From the NCBI GenBank assembly GCA_019683625.1, contig JADGHY010000013.1, positions 1 through 17,533 of the forward strand: a DNA stretch of 17,533 nucleotides. Direction: 5' to 3'. Origin of the DNA: Thermoflavifilum sp. Lineage in GTDB: Bacteria; Bacteroidota; Bacteroidia; Chitinophagales; Chitinophagaceae. Both the position numbers and the translations under genes were made by a program. The notes under the pieces were generated by a model. That model was given only the letters and a program-made list of their open reading frames with translations, was not told the DNA's origin and searched no databases. Positions 1 to 7,092 of this stretch are shown here, piece by piece. How positions within the stretch are numbered: position 1 is the first letter of the stretch; each line of letters starts with the position of its first letter.

Positions 1-104
1 GGCGTATGCCGATTGCAGGGGACAGAATCTGAATTTATCCCGGCAATCAGCTTCCACAATCCACCGGATGGCCCGGGAGCATAGTACACAGATGCCATCA
101 TAGA

Positions 105-130
105 AAATGATAAAATGGCCTGTGGCAGGC
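105..130 (-). terminator. possible weak terminator after cdaA
   Basis: Just past the cdaA stop codon, on the minus strand, GCCTG and CAGGC form a 5-bp GC-rich stem with a 3-base loop, followed by the T-rich run ATTTTATCATTTT. This resembles a rho-independent terminator, but the stem is short and the T run is interrupted. It would end the folP-cdaA transcript. Confidence 0.3.
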
Positions 131-134
131 GGCT

Positions 135-950
135 TCATTGCTTTTCCACGATTTTCAGATAAAGTTGTTCGCGCAACTGTTCCAGGGAAACATTTTGATA
201 GAGTTTTCCCGCTTTGGCATAGGAAATGGTGCCTCGCTCTTCGGAAACGACAATGGCTAATGCATCGCTGTGTTCGGTGGCGCCAACGGCCGAACGATGC
301 CGCAAACCAATGCGGGGTGGCAAGTCCGGATTTTCCGAGACCGGCAATACCACCTTGGCTGCCACAATGCGGTTGTTGGCAATGATCACGGCACCATCGT
401 GCAGCGGACTTCCTTTTTTAAAAATGCTTTCCAACAAACGGGCTGAAACATGTCCGTCAATGGGCACACCTGTGGTGGTGTCGAAACGCAATTTGTATGT
501 ATTGGTGATCACAATTAAAGCGCCGGTATAGGAGTTGGCCATGTTTTCCACAGCCGTGAGGATGAACTGAATCACATGCTCTTCTTCGTCTGTTTCTTTC
601 AATCGCCTGAAAAATTGCCAGGGGAATTTTTTTAAAAAACCCTCCTGTGCAAAAGGAGTATTTTTCCCAATCATCAACAAAAATCTCCTGATTTCGGGTT
701 GGAAAATGACGATGAGTGCAATCACACCTACGCTCAACAAACTTTGGAAAATATCAGTGAGCAAAGGCATTTGCAGATATTTCACCAGCAGAAAAGTGAG
801 ATATACGACAATGAGCCCTAACAAAATATAAAAGGCCAGGCTGCCCCTCAGCAACCGATACAATTCATAAATGAGAAAGATCACAATGAGTACATCCAGG
901 ATATTCAATATCCTCACTTGTTCTCCAAACAGGTGGATTGACCAGTTCAT
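135..950 (-). CDS. cdaA: diadenylate cyclase CdaA (membrane-bound c-di-AMP synthase)
   Basis: Joins two ATP molecules into the second messenger c-di-AMP at the inner membrane. The 271-residue protein matches the usual CdaA (YbbP) length and layout: three hydrophobic segments at about 15-32, 38-57 and 68-84, a short linker, then the DAC domain from about 95. Both catalytic signatures are visible: DGA at 185-187 (within LHDGAVII) and RHRS at 217-220. The start is the ATG whose complement ends at 950, 34 bp after the folP stop, so the two genes are probably cotranscribed. No CdaR-like regulator gene follows inside the window. The identification is firm from the motifs; which process c-di-AMP controls here (in Firmicutes osmolytes, potassium and cell wall) cannot be read from the sequence. 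Confidence 0.95.
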   Translation of the reverse strand: MNWSIHLFGEQVRILNILDVLIVIFLIYELYRLLRGSLAFYILLGLIVVYLTFLLVKYLQMPLLTDIFQSLLSVGVIALIVIFQPEIRRFLLMIGKNTPFAQEGFLKKFPWQFFRRLKETDEEEHVIQFILTAVENMANSYTGALIVITNTYKLRFDTTTGVPIDGHVSARLLESIFKKGSPLHDGAVIIANNRIVAAKVVLPVSENPDLPPRIGLRHRSAVGATEHSDALAIVVSEERGTISYAKAGKLYQNVSLEQLREQLYLKIVEKQ

Positions 951-984
951 CCCATGCTTTATTTGCGAATGTAGGAAATTCTGT

Positions 985-1842
985 TCAGCATTCGTGATAA
1001 AAGCGCCAGAGGCGAATCACTTCGTTTGCTTCGCGCACATCATGTACGCGCAATATGGCTGCACCTTGTTCCAATGCCAGCATATGCAAGGCTGTGGTGC
1101 CATTGAGTGCTTCTTCAGGAGTGCTTTCCAGCAGCCGATAGATCATTGATTTTCGCGAAATCCCCACCATGATAGGCAATGCCATCACATGAAACACATG
1201 CAGATGGCGCAGGAGCAGATAATTATGTTGCAGGTTTTTCCCAAAGCCAAAGCCGGGATCCAGTATCAGATCATGCATGCCTGCCTGTTTGCATGCAGCA
1301 ATCTTTGCCATGAAAAATTTTGCGATTTCATCTACCACATCTTCATAATGCGGGTTCAGCTGCATGGTTGCGGGTGTGCCCTGCATGTGCATCATTACGT
1401 AAGGCACGCCCAGCCTGGCCACCGTTGGAATCATATCTTGATCCATATTGCCGGCACTGATATCGTTGACCAGGGATACACCGGCTTCCACTGCCCGGCG
1501 AGCCACAGAAGCATAATAAGTGTCAACAGAAAGATAAGCATCCGGGAAATGTTTTTTCAGGGCGGTTATAGCGGGTGCTAACCGTTGCCATTCTTCGTCG
1601 GCAGCAATGGGTGCTGCGCCGGGGCGGGTACTCTGCGCACCCAGGTCTAAAAAGGTGGCGCCTTGTGCAAGCATGGTTTCGGCAGTATGAAGTATATCAT
1701 CCAGCCGTGTGTGCCGGCTGCCGGCGTAAAAGGAATCATCTGTGAGGTTAATGATCCCCATGATCAATGGCTGATCAATGACCAGCAAACGCCCGGCACA
1801 GTTTAACGTCCATATATTGCGGAAAGCTTTATTTTTGGGCAT
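985..1842 (-). CDS. folP: dihydropteroate synthase
   Basis: Condenses p-aminobenzoate with hydroxymethyl-dihydropterin diphosphate in folate synthesis; the family is the sulfonamide target. The 285-residue protein has the family motifs in order: MGIINLTDDSFY at 28-39 (usually MGILNVTPDSF), STRPGA at 71-76, SVDT at 105-108, VNDISAG at 125-131, MHMQGTP at 151-157, DPGFGFGKN at 195-203, GISRKS at 227-232 and RVHDV at 265-269. All parts of the pterin and phosphate sites are present, so it should be active. It opens a two-gene minus-strand unit with cdaA and is divergent from the DUF1599 gene. On its strand a TAAACTTG box (1870-1877) lies about 28 bp before the ATG and may be its -7 element. Confidence 0.96.
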   Translation of the reverse strand: MPKNKAFRNIWTLNCAGRLLVIDQPLIMGIINLTDDSFYAGSRHTRLDDILHTAETMLAQGATFLDLGAQSTRPGAAPIAADEEWQRLAPAITALKKHFPDAYLSVDTYYASVARRAVEAGVSLVNDISAGNMDQDMIPTVARLGVPYVMMHMQGTPATMQLNPHYEDVVDEIAKFFMAKIAACKQAGMHDLILDPGFGFGKNLQHNYLLLRHLHVFHVMALPIMVGISRKSMIYRLLESTPEEALNGTTALHMLALEQGAAILRVHDVREANEVIRLWRFYHEC

Positions 1843-1901
1843 ACAAGCATTTGTTTACGGTTGGTTTTGCAAGTTTAACTTTTCATCTGTATATCGGTAT
1901 C
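1843..1901. promoter_or_regulatory. divergent promoter region between folP and the DUF1599 gene
   Basis: This 59-bp gap must drive both directions. On the plus strand TAACTTTT at 1876-1883 is one base from the Bacteroidota -7 consensus TAnnTTTG, with TTTG at 1850-1853 as a rather distant -33 box. On the minus strand TAAACTTG (1870-1877) is also one mismatch away. The two boxes overlap, so the two promoters may compete. It also means that a TTG at 1851 cannot be the start of the plus-strand gene if this promoter is used. Confidence 0.35.
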
Positions 1902-2459
1902 ATGATTGATAAGGAACGCACTTCAAAGCAATATGATCAGATCATTGCTGAATGCCGGAAAGTATATCTTGATAAAATTCAGCAATATGGCACCTCGTGG
2001 CGCGTGCTGCGTACGATTTCTATTGCCGATCAAATTTACATCAAAGCCTATCGCATCCGTACCATTCAGGAAAAACAGCAGCAAAAGATTCCCGAAAGCC
2101 TCGAGCATGAATGGATTGCCATGGTGAATTATGGCCTTATTGCCCTGATTCAGTTTAAACTCAAGGATGATGAACGCATAGATCTTCCTGTTGAAGAAGC
2201 GTTATCCTATTATGATGCTGCCGTGCGGGAAACAAAGGATTTGATGCATAAAAAAAATCACGATTACGGTGAAGCCTGGCGGGAGATGAGCCAGGAATCG
2301 CTGGTAGATTTAATTTTAACCAAATTGTTGCGCATCCGGCAAATGGTAAGAAATGTGCAGCAGGCCGATGTGGCGGAACAGATCTATTCGAATTTTCAGG
2401 ATATTATCAATTATGCCGTATTTGCCCTGATTCAACAAAGCGAACAACATGAAGGCTAA
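1902..2459 (+). CDS. DUF1599 family protein with two tandem similar halves
   Basis: A soluble, mostly helical protein of 185 residues found widely in Bacteroidota; its biochemical function is not established. I believe the Pfam family is also described as a nucleotide-modification-associated domain, but that was not checked. Two halves align with one another: residues 11-84 and 104-178 share YD, YG, W-R, D, K, RIR and a closing NY-x3-ALIQ at an offset of 93-94 residues, so the gene arose by internal duplication or forms a pseudo-dimer. There is no signal peptide or membrane segment. The ATG at 1902 is chosen over an in-frame TTG at 1851, because the extra 17 residues are not protein-like and overlap promoter boxes. 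The 3' end overlaps the next gene by 11 bp, which suggests translational coupling. Confidence 0.85.
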   Translation: MIDKERTSKQYDQIIAECRKVYLDKIQQYGTSWRVLRTISIADQIYIKAYRIRTIQEKQQQKIPESLEHEWIAMVNYGLIALIQFKLKDDERIDLPVEEALSYYDAAVRETKDLMHKKNHDYGEAWREMSQESLVDLILTKLLRIRQMVRNVQQADVAEQIYSNFQDIINYAVFALIQQSEQHEG

Positions 2460-3603
2460 GCTTTTGTTTATGACCCGTTTGGTAGTGGGTGTGCTGTTTA
2501 TCTTTTCCGGGCTGGTGAAGGCCAACGATCCGCTGGGGCTGTCATACAAGATGCAAGAGTTTTTCGTGGCTTTGCATCTGCCTTTTCTCAATCCGCTTTC
2601 CGACGCGCTGAGCATCTTGTTGATTTTTATTGAAACCACATCTGGTGTAGCCATCCTGTTGGGTTATCAGGCTCGCCTGTTCGCAACGGTGTTGCTATTG
2701 TTTATTGCATGGTTTACTTTTTTAACCGGATATGCCTGGGTTACCGGAAAAGTGCAGGAATGTGGCTGTTTTGGTGATTGCATACCCATCAGCGATGCAG
2801 CCACCTTTTGGAAAGATGTGGGCTTGCTGGTGCTCATCATTTTTTTGTTTATCCATCGTAAAGGGATTCAGCCCTTGTGGAAGCCCATGAGTGGGCCGCT
2901 TACCTGGTTTGCGGGCTTGTCGGTAATTGCCTTACAGGCTTATGTGTTGCAACATCTGCCGATAGTAGATTGCCTGCCGTATGCAGTAGGTAAAAATATT
3001 ATCCAGGAGATGCAGCCTCCGCCGGGATCCGTGCCCGATCAATATGCAACAGAATTGATTTACGAAAAAAACGGCCACGAGCAACGTTTCACGGAAGACA
3101 ATTTCCCCTGGCAAGATACCAGCTGGCATTTTGTGCGCAGGGAAACCCGACTGGTGAAAAAAGGCAATGCTGTTCCCCTCATTCAGGATTTTGTATTGAA
3201 GAATCTGCAAGGCGAAGATGTAACCCAAGAGGTATTGCATGATACGCTGCCGGTAATATTGTTTATTGTAAATCAGCCCGCACAGGCACATGAAGGCTGG
3301 GAGCGGCAAATGGCAAACCTGCAGGAATATGTTATTCATCATCGTGTGCATCTGCTGGGGTTAACTTCAAGCACGCATATTCCATCCTTTGCAGCAGCTC
3401 ATCATCTCCAATTCCCCTTTCTGATCGCCGATGTAACCGTGCTGAAAACCATGGCCAGAACCAATCCCTGCCTGATATGGCTGGAAGAGGGCACCATCCG
3501 GGGCAAATGGTCTTACATGGACATACCCGATACCACGAAGCTGGCACGTTTGCTTAGCGAATCATTACCTCTTCAACCAGGGGTTCCTGCAGGGCCTCAT
3601 TAA
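2449..3603 (+). CDS. BT_3928-type DoxX family membrane protein with thioredoxin-like C-terminal part
   Basis: A 384-residue inner-membrane protein. Hydrophobic segments lie at about 8-24, 52-72, 77-97, 123-135 and 150-168, the DoxX/MauE-like core. A cysteine cluster CGCFGDC (105-111) sits between the third and fourth segments, a position that suggests a redox or disulfide role. The soluble remainder from about 240 looks like a thioredoxin fold: QDFVLKN near 246, a beta strand at 267-275 and NPCLIWL near 339. It lacks the CxxC pair; NQPA stands where the active site would be. The family is typical of Bacteroidota and its reaction is unknown. The gene overlaps the DUF1599 gene by 11 bp, and its final 50 bp overlap the convergent DUF721 gene, so the last dozen residues (PLQPGVPAGPH) may be a recent extension. 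Confidence 0.85.
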   Translation: MKAKLLFMTRLVVGVLFIFSGLVKANDPLGLSYKMQEFFVALHLPFLNPLSDALSILLIFIETTSGVAILLGYQARLFATVLLLFIAWFTFLTGYAWVTGKVQECGCFGDCIPISDAATFWKDVGLLVLIIFLFIHRKGIQPLWKPMSGPLTWFAGLSVIALQAYVLQHLPIVDCLPYAVGKNIIQEMQPPPGSVPDQYATELIYEKNGHEQRFTEDNFPWQDTSWHFVRRETRLVKKGNAVPLIQDFVLKNLQGEDVTQEVLHDTLPVILFIVNQPAQAHEGWERQMANLQEYVIHHRVHLLGLTSSTHIPSFAAAHHLQFPFLIADVTVLKTMARTNPCLIWLEEGTIRGKWSYMDIPDTTKLARLLSESLPLQPGVPAGPH

Positions 3604-3841
3604 TCAGTTGTTTGATTTTTTCCCTGGAAAACATGAGTTCCTGTTTCAATGGAGCCACATGCGTGGTGATGATAAGGGTGCCGTTAGCAAATTGAATGCT
3701 ATCGGTGTATTTGCTAACGGCTTTCCCCATAAGCTCTTCCCAGAGCTGCTGGATGCGCACTTCGTTCAGCTTGTGCTTAACGGGGCTTTTGGCCAGAAAA
3801 GCTTTCAGGGCATCTCCTAAAGATAACTCATGGCTATGCAT
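3554..3841 (-). CDS. DUF721 / DciA-like small protein
   Basis: A 95-residue protein of the DUF721 family, which includes the helicase-loading factor DciA and proteins encoded next to recF in Actinobacteria. Visible features are an N-terminal helix (LGDALKAFL), the conserved W-x3-MG stretch (LWEELMGKAVSKYT), a strand with N-G-T-LII-T, and a C-terminal LKQEL-x8-IKQLINE helix typical of the family. Translation could begin 47 codons further upstream, but that segment is antisense to the end of the oxidase gene and not family-like, so the ATG ending at 3841 is used. It lies 38 bp after the oxidase stop and is last in the recF-led minus-strand run. Its last 50 bp overlap the convergent BT_3928-type gene. 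Whether it loads DnaB here is inference. Confidence 0.85.
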   Translation of the reverse strand: MHSHELSLGDALKAFLAKSPVKHKLNEVRIQQLWEELMGKAVSKYTDSIQFANGTLIITTHVAPLKQELMFSREKIKQLINEALQEPLVEEVMIR

Positions 3842-3879
3842 GGGATAAAGATACAGATTATTGAAAGATGGCGGCCTAT

Positions 3880-6330
3880 TTAAAACCTGAGCAGCAAACC
3901 TCCTCCCCAGAGATAATCGGAATGATAACCGGCCGTCAGGGAAAGATGCTGATTGATCATGCCTTCCAAGTGCACATCCCATTCCTTATCGGTGTTCACA
4001 CTGTAGTTCAGCCATATCCTTGGAAATAACCAGGTTTCACCACTCAGGGTAAATCGCACATGGGCCCGGGTATCAATACGCAGATCGGCATTTAAGAACA
4101 AGGGCAACAAATACCGGACACCCAACACGCCTCTGGTATCCTGCGAGGGTATGGGCTTTCCATTGACCTTAAAATAATGCAGATATTCTTCTTTATTGCT
4201 GCCCACAATGCCCAAGTATGGCCGCAGGTAGCGGGTTACAAAACGTTCATACGTGCCCTCCCATTCATATAGTTGATGTTTCCATCCATAGTCGCCGACG
4301 AGCTGAATCCAATTCTTCCGGTTGGAATAGGAAAGATAGCCCTCGCCAAAATGGCTGCCGAGCTGAGCATCACCCCAAAAGAACCAATGGTTATCATCAT
4401 GGAACAAATGTTTAATCGGGAAATATTGCATGGTGTCCGGAGGAGTATAATCGGCATATTGAAACGTACGGGCCATGCCTGCCATCATGTGATAAAGCAC
4501 GTGGCAGTGGAAAAACCAGTCGCCAGGCTCATTGGCGGCAAATTCAATGGTGATGCTGCGCATGGGAGGCACAATCACGGTATGTTTTAAGGGAGAATAA
4601 CTGCCGTTGGCATTAATGACACGGAAAAAATGTCCATGCAAGTGCATGGGATGAAACATCATGGTTTGGTTGTTCAACGTGATGCGCAGGATTTCACCCG
4701 ATTTCACCCGTATAGAATCCTCTTCAGACAAGGTTTTCCCATTGATGCTCCAGGTATAGCGCCACATGCTGCCCGTGAGGTTAAAGGTGAGGTTCCGTAC
4801 AGGATGTTGTGTGGTATCAAATGCTGTGGCATGCAAAGCCTGTAACATGTCATAATTAAAGATAATGGAATCGGATTTTTCCTGTTTATCGTTAGAAGCG
4901 GCAGCATGATTCATATCCATATCGGGCATATCCATGTCATGCATGTGGTGCATGGCATCATGAGCCGGCATGGTGTCGGTTTGCATGTGATGCATGTGAT
5001 GCATGTGGGTGGAATCCATGGGCATATCGGACATGTCCATCTCTTGCATATCCATGCCGGGCATGTTCATATCATGCATGTGCATGTCGTGCATATCCAT
5101 ACCATGCATATCCATGCCGGGCATTTGCATGCTCAGGGAGCCTCCCACTTGCATATCTTCCCGGTCAACATAGGCTTTTTGGATATAAGGCATTTCCCGG
5201 TCCATCATTTTTTGGCTCATATACATGTTCATATGATCCATTTTCATTTTCATGCCGGCCATGCCTTCCATCATCACGCCTTCCATGTGAAAGATATCGG
5301 GTTTAGGCAGCGTGGGAGCGGGATGCAATAGACCTTTTCCGAAATAAAGCGAGGCATATCCTGATCCGTCTTGTGCCGTGGCGCGTAATTCATATTGGCC
5401 TTGATCGGGAATGGTGATTACCACATCATAAGTTTCGGCAATGCCTATGAGCATGCGGGTTACTTCAACAGGTTTTACGTCCTGGCCATCGGCGGCAATG
5501 ATTTGCATATTGCCACCCGAATATTGCAGATGAAAAAAGGTGGAAGAAGATCCGTCGATTATCCGCACGCGAATGCGTTCGCCCGGTTTTGCATCGGGGA
5601 AAGATAATGCCCGATGTCCGTTGGCCAGAAAGGCATCATAATACACATCCGATACATCCATAGGAGGCATGCGTTGCCAGGCCATTTGAATCCGTTCTGC
5701 CAGGCCATGGTGGGCAATTACCCTGTTCAGGCTTTGGGCTTGCCCTTTTTGGATGGCATACCATTCCATGCCTCTTTTCAGGTTTTTCATGATATGATGC
5801 GGATTTTCATGCGTCCAATCAGAAAACAATACCGTTATTTCCCGGTCATACGGGTGGATTTGTTTTTGGGGGTAAATGACAATAGCGCCATACAATCCTC
5901 TTTGTTCCTGCATCATCGAATGGGAATGATACCAATAGGTGCCGTGTTGGCGGATTACAAACCGAACGGTAAAGGTTTTGCCCGGCGCAATAGGCGGTGT
6001 ACTCAAATAGGGAACTCCATCATAATAATTTGGCAACAAGATGCCATGCCAGTGAATAGAAGAAGGTTCCTGAAGGGCGTTGGTGATGTGGATGACAGCC
6101 GAATCACCTTCTGTGAAATATAAAGTAGGTGCAGGGATGGAATCATTTACCGTGATAGATTTCACCCATTTGCCGGCCTTATTCACCTTTTGCTCGCGGA
6201 TCGTTAGCCAATATTCTTTGACGGGATGCCTCTGCGCAAAAGCAGGAATAGCCATGCTGGGCATCACAAGCCAAAACATGACAAGCACATATAGCTGATA
6301 GCATTTTACTTTACGCATAAAATCAATCAT
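3880..6330 (-). CDS. multicopper oxidase with Met/His-rich insert and C-terminal CopB-like beta-barrel domain
   Basis: An exported laccase-type oxidase of 816 residues, probably oxidising Cu(I) or binding copper for resistance. A signal peptide ends near AFAQ (30-33). Cupredoxin domains lie at about 37-155, 165-335 and 490-625. The trinuclear-site histidines are HWH 93-95, HSH 135-137, H563/H565 and H608/H610. The type 1 site is H560, C609, H614 and M619, so all four copper signatures are intact. Residues 349-475 form a Met/His/Asp-rich insert. From about 645 to the end, amphipathic strands rich in aromatic residues end in LLLRF, as in an outer-membrane barrel; this resembles CopB fused to CopA. 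The start at 6330 gives MIDFMRK; the ATG at 6318 (MRKVK) also gives a good signal peptide. It lies 30 bp after the DUF2231 gene. The copA label is withheld because the substrate is unproven. Confidence 0.92.
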   Translation of the reverse strand: MIDFMRKVKCYQLYVLVMFWLVMPSMAIPAFAQRHPVKEYWLTIREQKVNKAGKWVKSITVNDSIPAPTLYFTEGDSAVIHITNALQEPSSIHWHGILLPNYYDGVPYLSTPPIAPGKTFTVRFVIRQHGTYWYHSHSMMQEQRGLYGAIVIYPQKQIHPYDREITVLFSDWTHENPHHIMKNLKRGMEWYAIQKGQAQSLNRVIAHHGLAERIQMAWQRMPPMDVSDVYYDAFLANGHRALSFPDAKPGERIRVRIIDGSSSTFFHLQYSGGNMQIIAADGQDVKPVEVTRMLIGIAETYDVVITIPDQGQYELRATAQDGSGYASLYFGKGLLHPAPTLPKPDIFHMEGVMMEGMAGMKMKMDHMNMYMSQKMMDREMPYIQKAYVDREDMQVGGSLSMQMPGMDMHGMDMHDMHMHDMNMPGMDMQEMDMSDMPMDSTHMHHMHHMQTDTMPAHDAMHHMHDMDMPDMDMNHAAASNDKQEKSDSIIFNYDMLQALHATAFDTTQHPVRNLTFNLTGSMWRYTWSINGKTLSEEDSIRVKSGEILRITLNNQTMMFHPMHLHGHFFRVINANGSYSPLKHTVIVPPMRSITIEFAANEPGDWFFHCHVLYHMMAGMARTFQYADYTPPDTMQYFPIKHLFHDDNHWFFWGDAQLGSHFGEGYLSYSNRKNWIQLVGDYGWKHQLYEWEGTYERFVTRYLRPYLGIVGSNKEEYLHYFKVNGKPIPSQDTRGVLGVRYLLPLFLNADLRIDTRAHVRFTLSGETWLFPRIWLNYSVNTDKEWDVHLEGMINQHLSLTAGYHSDYLWGGGLLLRF
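4906..5286 (-). repeat. Met/His-rich repeat region inside the oxidase gene
   Basis: This segment encodes residues 349-475, dominated by GMDM, HDM, HMH and MPGMDM units. At DNA level it holds a 20-bp exact repeat (5045-5064 and 5105-5124, 60 bp apart) and nearly three copies of a 9-bp unit GCATGTGAT at 4983-5007. Such repeats can slip during replication and change the number of copper-binding Met/His groups without shifting the frame, because the units are multiples of three. Confidence 0.85.
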
Positions 6331-6350
6331 TTAATTGTTCAATCAATCAT
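6321..6350 (-). repeat. 10-bp direct repeat at the start of the oxidase gene
   Basis: AATCAATCAT occurs at 6321-6330 and again at 6341-6350, exactly 20 bp apart. On the minus strand each copy reads ATGATTGATT. The nearer copy contains the first possible ATG of the oxidase; the other yields a three-codon frame (ATG ATT GAT TGA) just upstream. It may be a regulator site, a short upstream frame affecting translation, or chance. Confidence 0.6.
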
Positions 6351-6360
6351 ATTTAATCGT

Positions 6361-6981
6361 TTACATAGAATCTTCTGCAGGTAACATGCGACCTTGCACG
6401 CCAATAGCATCAATATGCACCAAGCGGGCCCCCATATCTGCGGCTACAGCAACGGTATAGACGCTAGCAATCATAAAAATCAGGGCTATGATTTCTGTCC
6501 AACGTTTTCTTTTCCCGATAAAATGGCTAATGCATTTCACGACAGAAGCTATACCGCTTATCCAGAGGGTATAATTGGCATAGAGGGCATGCTTCTCAAA
6601 CGTAGCGCGGGAGACAGGATCTAACATCGAGGGATCAGGATCTCCCCCGTGAAAAATTCCTGAAGCCAGATAAGCAGCTATGAATCCCAATACCAAGAGG
6701 CACATACTTACCCAGCTCAATTCTCGGTGAAAAACAAAAAATGAGATGAATTGAACAACAGCTGCTAATATCAGCAACACAATCGGGAAATGCACAATCA
6801 TGGGGTGCAGCTTAGGAAAATCTGCCCAGGTGCCGGTATTATGGGTTGCCGGATAAGCACTGGAGATGGTGGTAGATACACTATCTGTGATTTCACCATG
6901 GGCATAAGCCAAAGAGGCTATGCCCAAACATCCCATGAATAGGCCGATAGATAACCATTTTTTCGATATGCCGTGTCGCAT
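6361..6981 (-). CDS. DUF2231 family inner-membrane protein
   Basis: A 206-residue membrane protein of unknown reaction. A cleavable signal peptide (MRHGISKKWL to about AYAHG at 28) precedes a short periplasmic stretch and four membrane spans at about 62-84, 90-108, 134-154 and 161-181. Family hallmarks are LHPMIVHFP at 59-67, the FEKHALYA stretch with H131, and DMGARLVH at 182-189. Conserved histidines at membrane edges suggest a metal or haem site (inference). The start is the ATG ending at 6981, which begins the signal peptide; 24 extra upstream codons are open but not signal-like. The gene lies 30 bp before the oxidase and 111 bp after the small cysteine-rich gene, in one direction, so a shared role in copper handling is likely. 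Confidence 0.85.
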   Translation of the reverse strand: MRHGISKKWLSIGLFMGCLGIASLAYAHGEITDSVSTTISSAYPATHNTGTWADFPKLHPMIVHFPIVLLILAAVVQFISFFVFHRELSWVSMCLLVLGFIAAYLASGIFHGGDPDPSMLDPVSRATFEKHALYANYTLWISGIASVVKCISHFIGKRKRWTEIIALIFMIASVYTVAVAADMGARLVHIDAIGVQGRMLPAEDSM

Positions 6982-7046
6982 ATTTGATTCATTTAACCTG
7001 ATAAAAACATTATGCATTGTAGGCAGGGCAAAAGAAATAATGCTGT

Positions 7047-7074
7047 CCTGCATCAGCCATTGTGCTTATGCAGG
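7047..7074 (-). other. intergenic hairpin between the small Cys-rich gene and the DUF2231 gene
   Basis: CCTGCAT (7047-7053) pairs with ATGCAGG (7068-7074). After a single mismatch AGC pairs with GCT, leaving a 6-base loop. On the minus strand a T-rich stretch follows a few bases later (ATTATTTCTTTT), so it could be an attenuator, a leaky terminator or an mRNA-stabilising element. Confidence 0.5.
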
Positions 7075-7092
7075 GGTCGTCCAAGAAGCATA

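Noticed and set aside
1..101. Possible 5' end of a minus-strand gene beginning MMASVYYAPG
   Set aside because: The frame is open to the window edge, but two plus-strand frames are open over much of the same stretch and no family is recognisable in about 33 codons.
4906..5331. Open frame on the plus strand coding for a His/Ile/Val-rich repeat protein
   Set aside because: It is the exact antisense of the Met/His-rich insert of the oxidase; the composition follows from complementing Met and His codons, and there is no start context or family similarity.
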